A DNA stretch of 64,000 nt, from NCBI RefSeq assembly GCF_037042905.1, contig NC_087252.1, forward strand, positions 34,251,965 through 34,315,964, written 5' to 3'. Positions 58,536 through 64,000 of the stretch are shown in pieces; the stretch's first letter is position 1, and every line of letters starts with the position of its first letter. The notes under the pieces were generated by a model, which had not been told where the DNA came from, searched no databases, and saw nothing but the letters and a program-made list of their open reading frames with translations. A program made the position numbers and the translations under genes. The stretch comes from Lytechinus pictus. Its lineage: Eukaryota > Echinodermata > Echinoidea > Temnopleuroida > Toxopneustidae.

Positions 58536-59623
58536 TGACGTCATACTGTGTCAGGAGAGATGTGATTAGTATCCATGACAATTGCTCCGGCGAAAATTGC
58601 TAAAAAAATATGCACGTAAAACTAAATAAACTCTACTACATAAATTTGCGTTATTCTGAACCAATCCTAACTCTAACCCTATTTCATCTATGAGATATTA
58701 AGGCTGGAGAAAATGTCGCAGGAACTTATATCGCGTCACCTTTGATTAAATTTGTGCCCAGCAATTTCAAAACCACAAATAAGTCGCCAAGGAAAGTTCT
58801 CTTTATTAGCAAAAATCCTCAAAAAGCCAGGAATTTAAAATTACATTATCTGAAGGAGCATTTCGTTTTTATGCTGTAAAAATTAAAAATTGAAAAGTTG
58901 ATTAGAAGACAAGATACAAAAGTTTGTTTGACACAGGTTTTTGTGGACTGCTTGGAAGTTTATTTGAAATTGCACAGTGTGCACATCTCAGGCTTGAGTG
59001 GACACAAACTTCAAACGTTGCTCTTTTCCTTATTTTCTGAAGATCTCGCTTTGTTTCTTCTGCATTCAATCAAGTAAATCAAAGGGTTATTGTTGATCCA
59101 TTTTGACATATCATATATCATTTTAAAGCTATGGTTGTGCTTTACGAACAAAATTAAAATTAAACTTATTGTTGGATTAGGGGTGGCTGGTCACATTTTA
59201 GTACGTAGAATAAATATATATTTTTCTGATTTGCAGGTAATGAATTCGATTTGTTGTTTTTTTCAATTTGCAGAGGAAATTGGTTATGAAAATTATTAAG
59301 TGTTAAAATTGATAAAGACCTACAGTTCTTTACTAGTTTCATTGTGATATCTTTGTTTGTCTCACCGGGTTTGCCTCTTACAGGACCTAAATTGTAGTTA
59401 CACATAATGAGTGCAGATAAAGTTGAAAATCTGCGCCTAATAAACGGCAAAAAAATCTGACAAAACTGGTCCTAATCTGTATTGTCAATTTAAACAAGCA
59501 GGAAAATATATTTATGATATCTCTATGTTATAGAATGGATCAACTACGGAATCTGGAAAGCAAAATCTCACCCTGTTATTCAGTATACAAACCTATATAG
59601 AATACAGTACTTTTAAGACACAA
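58536..59623. mobile_element. TGACGTCA-ended MITE (copy 2), broken by the foldback element
   Basis: Starts TGACGTCATACTGTGTCAGG, then TGTGATTAGTATCCATG, and shares ordered interior blocks with 49433-49912 (GTCTCACCGGG..AGGACCTAAATTG; ATATCTCTATGTTATAGAA; ATCTGGAAAGCAAAATCTC). Its right end is cut at 59623 by the foldback insertion and probably resumes at 63460 (CAATGACGGCACGG). It also contains extra AT-rich sequence relative to copy 1. Confidence 0.55.
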
Positions 59624-60689
59624 TAGTCCAGTCAATATAGGGTTTGACCCACCACTAATTGCAACACGAGATATTCCACTGCAATTCTTTCAAGGAAGGT
59701 CCCCTAAACAACATACTAAAAGTCCCAAGAAATCCAAGCAGTGGAAATTTATGAAATTTGCATAATATGCAAATTAGCCATAAAAAATTAGAAAAATAAG
59801 GAAAATAGCCCAAAGATTACAAATTGAGTGTCCAAAACAATTCAATTTGAGCGAAAATTTATGATAAATAACTGTATTCAATGTTTTTTGTCAAAAGTGC
59901 AAAAAAATCTACCTCATTTGCATAATATGCAAATAAGCATCCTTATATGGAAAAATGTCAAGGTATTGTGATTTTTCTCTCATTATCTGCTTGAAAATAT
60001 CATTAATGTTGGAATTTACATGCTGCTATCACTAAGGACGTTGAATACATTTGTATTCAGCTTAGTGTCTGTAGTGTAATTTGCATATTATGCAAATAAA
60101 AGAATCTAACATGTTATAAATATTCAAGAAAACACACTGGTGATACATCCCTCAAAAATTGCAAGTAGATTATCTATTGAAATTGGAATATGGCAATACC
60201 TTACATGAAGGTTTCCTAAACACCATATTAAAAGTCCTAAATATACAAGCATATAGGAAAATCACAAAATTTGGATTTTATGCAAATTAGCCATAATAAA
60301 TTACAAATAAGGAAAATAATCCAAATATTGGAAATCAAGTGCAGAAATCAATACGAATTGAACTGAAGCCCATGATAAGTTTTACAAATTTATTTATTTT
60401 TTAAATTAAAAAAAAAAATCGTAAATAAATCTACCTCATTTGCATATATATGAGCATCTTTATATGGAAAAAAACACTTCTTGCTTGGCTGATATTGACT
60501 TTTGTCACGAGCAGTTACCCCACTCATATTGTACAATGATGAGTCCATTCTACATGGATCCCACTGCTTAAATGCTTCATTATTTCCATCCAAGTCTTGC
60601 TCTCTTCTTGACTTTGTAGAGACTTTGCGTTTCTTGCGAGTATAGTCCACGCTAGCAACTCCTGGATTGCCAAGTGATCAGCACAAGAT

Positions 60690-61225
60690 GTCACACCCGT
60701 ACAAATAAAAGCCCATTAGCTTAGAATATTTGGTCCTTGTAGCACACCAATTAGCTTATAAACTTGGGGTCCTTGTATTTAAAGCGCTTAACGATAAATC
60801 TCCACCCTACATCTCAGAGCTCTTATCTCAGCATAGACCAACACGCAGTCTCAGATCAGCAGCTCAAGTATTGCTGAGGGAATCTCTCAGCCACACAACC
60901 TGGGGTGACAGAGCCTTCTACATCTCTGGACCGAAGCTGTGGAATAGCCTTCCCCAATTTATCAGGACAGCAGAGACCCAATCAACTTTTGAGTCTTACC
61001 TGAAGACCTTTCTGTTCCCCACTCCAACATTATCCCAAGACAAGAATAACTCAATTGTAGCATTACTAGGACAGTACTTGAACTGATTGATGATCCTAAG
61101 CACTGTTTGAAGACATTGAAATTTGTGAGATATTTCCTATTTTTTAGCAAGCGCCATGAGCGCCCAGCTGAGGCGGATACCGGCACTTTACAAGATCCCA
61201 TCATCATCATCATCATCACTTGTCT
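60690..61225 (+). mobile_element. LINE 3' end (CR1/L2-like) inside the foldback element
   Basis: The frame from about 60733 to the TGA at 61084-61086 gives LGVLVFKALNDKSPPYISEL, then GDRAFYISGPKLWNSLPQFI and FESYLKTFLF. This is a nearly intact C-terminal segment of a CR1/L2-type reverse transcriptase ORF. The 3' region includes GCGCCCAGCTGAGGCGGATA and a (CAT)n tail near 61200-61217. It is 5' truncated. Confidence 0.8.
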
Positions 61226-61559
61226 TGGTGGTGAATATGAGTACTTGCTTGGATCACAAGATCTCTGGGCATGCTTAATAAGAGTAACAATGGGCATTTG
61301 CCTATACGAGCGACATGAAAGCCATTCATAAATTCATGATGAAGGCTTAAAGTGCATTATAGGCATCTTTCTCAGATACAGGAATCGAGATTAGACGTTC
61401 TTGCTGAATCCAGTTGCTGCTTCATGATGAAGCATCCATTTTCTGTTCTTTCCTCTTTCATAAATCTCCTAAGGCAATCATCTCCAAATATTAAAGCTAT
61501 AGTTTCTAAGTAAGTCGTATGAAAATGATAATATTAATTTCCTGATATTTATGGTAAAC

Positions 61560-62645
61560 AGAAATTCCTCAGTGAGACAATGAACAAACCAGATGGAGGA
61601 CTAAGCCAGATTATTGCCTTTCCAACAAGAGGACACAACATAATGGAACACCCTTAACATCACCATCAAATACCATCCAACATTGATTAGACAGTGTGTA
61701 CCACTTCCAGGATTTATTTGCCACAATGTGCTACTCATGGGTATACTGTGAGGTTATCCAGAGGAATAAACATTTTATGGTACGACTAAGGATGTTCTTC
61801 TGGAGGAATGCTGACTTTAATAGTGTCATGCAGATTTATTTTGGACAATCATACAACTCTCTGTACTGAAATCCGACAAGTCAAGCATAGGAGACTGAAT
61901 GCCAATCAAGAGGACTTTAACAAGAACAACACCGTTAACCATGTCTTCTTCCGACACAAGTTGCCTCAATGAGACAATGGACATAAGTTGTGTCGGACGA
62001 TGTCAAGAGTTTTAGAGAAAGGCTAGGAAGGCTTGCACATTTTAGAGCTCCAAAAGTATCAGTAAGGTAAAGCTCAGAATTGCTACAATGCATTAAAGAG
62101 GACCATAAGAGGGTTTGTAGACAAGCCTATAATACATAATTTGTTGACCGGATTGACAATGATCCAGGCTGTAACAATTAGCATGTTGGGAGCCCTTAAT
62201 ATCAATAGCTTTGACTACATTGGAATATCATTATTAAAGGAAGGCAAAGATTTTTAGTCTTAGTATTCACCACTGATCATGATGATGATGACGCTGAAGT
62301 CCTGGGACCCAGTCCTGACCCAGATATGGCCAGATAACATATTGTTTAGTCAAGCAGGTGTAGCCAGACTACTGAAGAAATTGTTAAAGAAAACAACCTG
62401 CATGAAGCTACTAGGCCAGACGGAATCTCTGCTGCACTTCTTTAATTTCTTAATGAGACTACTCATCAGATCTTACCTGCCATAAGTTTGCTTTTCCTGG
62501 CCTCCCTTTATCAAGTTTATGCGGTGAAATTTAAAGAAAGTCTATATCGTTCCCATCCATATAAGAAAGGGTTGTCAACTCTAACAAACTACACACCAAT
62601 TCAAACACTGTGCTTTGTTCTTGCCAATCCCATCATCTTGTCAGA
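61560..62645 (+). pseudogene. Degenerate LINE ORF (endonuclease end and start of reverse transcriptase)
   Basis: Fragments in shifting frames resemble LINE Pol. GGLSQIIAFPTRGHNI, then CVPLPGF, recalls the end of an AP-endonuclease domain. VLLEEC/RNADF-like and ATRPDGIS-like segments (near 62410), then RSHPYKKGLSTLTNYTPI (near 62552-62605), recall the linker and first reverse-transcriptase motifs. Many stops and frameshifts are present. It lies after, not before, the C-terminal piece at 60690-61225, so it is a separate or rearranged insertion. Confidence 0.6.
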
Positions 62646-63519
62646 CTAACGCTTAGGAAGCGAAGAACATATTTCCAGTATTTTTCCTTGAATATAAATC
62701 ATATTAGGATAGATTTGAATGCTTAGTGATATCAGCATATTAATTTGAAAAACTGAAATGTTTTCACTGCAGTCAATGTGATAAAAATAAAAATTTCTTG
62801 ACATTTTCCATATAAGGATACTTATTTGCATAATATGCAAATGAGGCAGATTTGCTAGCTTTTTTTAATGAAGACATTGAACTTATTTATTCATCATGAA
62901 TTTTTGTTCAAAATTACTTGCTGTGGACATTTAGTTTTTAATCTTTGGATTAATTTCCTCATTTTCTATTTTTTTAATGGCTAATTTGCATAATATGCAA
63001 ATTGATTTTCAGGCATTGGGATGAATTCTCATGCTTGGTGATATAGTAGCATATTAATTTCAACATTAATGAAATGTTTTCAAGCAGTCTCTTTGAGAAA
63101 AATCACAATATCTTGACATTTTTTCCATATAAGGATGCTTATTTGCATAATATGCAAATGAGGTAGAATTTTTTGCACTTTTGATTAAAAGCATTGAATT
63201 CAGTTATTTATCATGAATTTCCATTCAAATTAAAATGTTTTGGACATTTAATTTGTAATCTGGATTATTTCCCTTCTTTTTCTCATTTTTCATGGCTAAT
63301 TTGCATAATATGCAAATTTCATAAATTTCCACTGCTTGGATTTCTTGGGACTTTCAGTATGTTGTTTAGGGGACCTTCTTGGAAAGCATTTCAGTGGAAT
63401 ATCTCGTGTTGCAATTAGTGGTGGGTTACCCCCCTATTCTGGCTAGATTGACTGGACTACAATGACGGCACGGATCTAAGGCCGATTAAAAATACAACAA
63501 AGCTTATATTCGAAGCCTG

Positions 63520-63680
63520 ATAGTAGTAGTGGTAGTACGGTATTAGTAGTGATCATAGTAGTAGTAGTAGTAGTAGTAGTAGTAATTGTAGTTGTGGTTG
63601 AAGTATTATTATTATTATTATTATTATCAGTAGTAGTAGTATTATTATAGTAATTGTAGTTGTGGTTTAAGTAGTAGCAT
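63520..63680. repeat. (AGT)n/(ATT)n microsatellite
   Basis: GTAGTAGTAG and TATTATTATT runs, with TAATTGTAGTTGTGGTT present twice (about 63583 and 63651), so the array itself carries a duplication. Confidence 0.9.
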
Positions 63681-63881
63681 TTCGCAGATGGACCGGCAGA
63701 TGACTATGTTGACAAAGGAATTTTGTTCAACACAATGTGTTCACCCCAACACTGTGGAATATGTTTTGGTCTATTGTTTCCGGGGTTACTATGCTCTAAA
63801 GACCCTGTATAGTAGAATTACAATCATACTACATTCATGTAATATAATTATAAACAAAAGTTATTTGTAATGTAAACTTAC

Positions 63882-64000
63882 CAGTGGGTTCATTTGAAGA
63901 GTATGATGTCATCTCCGAGTGGGTAGTTGAACTTATAGATTCATATATACTCACTGTCACGAATGTTGTCTCTGCATTCGGAGTCGTGTGCTCTTCTGAT
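63882..64000 (-). CDS. Ser/Thr-rich extracellular exon of the membrane-protein gene (partial)
   Basis: Minus-strand exon that enters from beyond the window and ends at a GTAAGT donor in phase 1. It encodes SEEHTTPNAETTFVTVSIYE, then SISSTTHSEMTSYSSNEPT: Ser, Thr and acidic residues throughout, with no Cys, as in a mucin-like O-glycosylated stalk. The phase fits the exon at 57568-57618 across a 6.3-kb intron that holds the foldback element. Upstream domains lie outside the window. Confidence 0.58.

Larger units (their letters stand above)
59626..63457. mobile_element. 3.8-kb foldback element with long arms and POU-type palindromes
   Basis: The ends GTCCAGTCAAT / ATTGACTGGAC are inverted and flanked by TA on both sides. 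Left arm 59640-60470 and right arm 62690-63440 match inverted over hundreds of bases (ACCCACCACTAATTGCAAC, CGAGATATTCCACTG, TCCCAAGAAATCCAAGCAGT). Each arm is two diverged units of about 400 bp, with ATTTGCAT(A/T)ATATGCAAAT-type palindromes at 59756, 59916, 60079, 62824, 62984, 63141 and 63299. The centre holds LINE fragments and a minus-strand frame (60390-60650) with a basic RKKRKVSTKSRRE stretch. The TA target suggests a Tc1/mariner-like mover, but no transposase is seen. Confidence 0.75.

Overview
The window is AT-rich animal DNA: introns with GT-AG ends, microsatellites, tRNA-derived SINE pieces, CR1/L2-like LINE 3' ends and very many short DNA transposons. Several repeats (the 'GTCACATGACCAAGGTCAAA' unit, the TTAA-flanked 'AGGACAAGTCCACCCC' MITE, long G/C-run elements) are ones I associate with echinoderm genomes, so a sea urchin or close relative is the best guess. 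That is recognition from memory, not a search.

The only firmly named gene is an ovo/OVOL-type zinc-finger transcription factor on the + strand. A large internal exon (34522-36738) carries a long Ser/Pro/Gln-rich region and zinc fingers 1-2; the terminal exon (37276-37841) carries fingers 3-4 and the C-terminus. Its 5' exons are not certain. Two phase-compatible candidates are at 17701-17773 and 30765-30831. Immediately 5' of the large exon a 1,028-bp segment breaks the locus: 682 bp of LINE plus exon is duplicated in tandem, separated by a 349-bp copy of sequence from 39470-39820.

On the minus strand at the right end, four phase-consistent small exons (63882-64000, running off the window; 57568-57618; 56430-56558; perhaps 55754-55778) describe a Ser/Thr-rich stalk, one transmembrane helix and a basic juxtamembrane stretch: an unassigned single-pass membrane protein.

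The left 7 kb holds a decayed multi-exon gene (about 164-6775) with a frameshift and an in-frame stop. A possible two-exon 3' end of a + strand gene lies at 7482-7630 and 15843-15990.

The rest is mostly mobile or repetitive DNA. There is a hAT-like element nested in another (1746-3420), and three copies of a CCCGGGG-ended family each with an 8-bp target duplication. There are TTAA-flanked MITEs and a 2.4-kb, 33-bp-unit palindromic minisatellite (10099-12545). ATC microsatellites surround a LINE end (41449-42680). A 3.8-kb foldback element (59626-63457) has arms carrying the palindrome ATTTGCATAATATGCAAAT and has captured LINE pieces. No intact tRNA or rRNA gene and no CRISPR array was seen.
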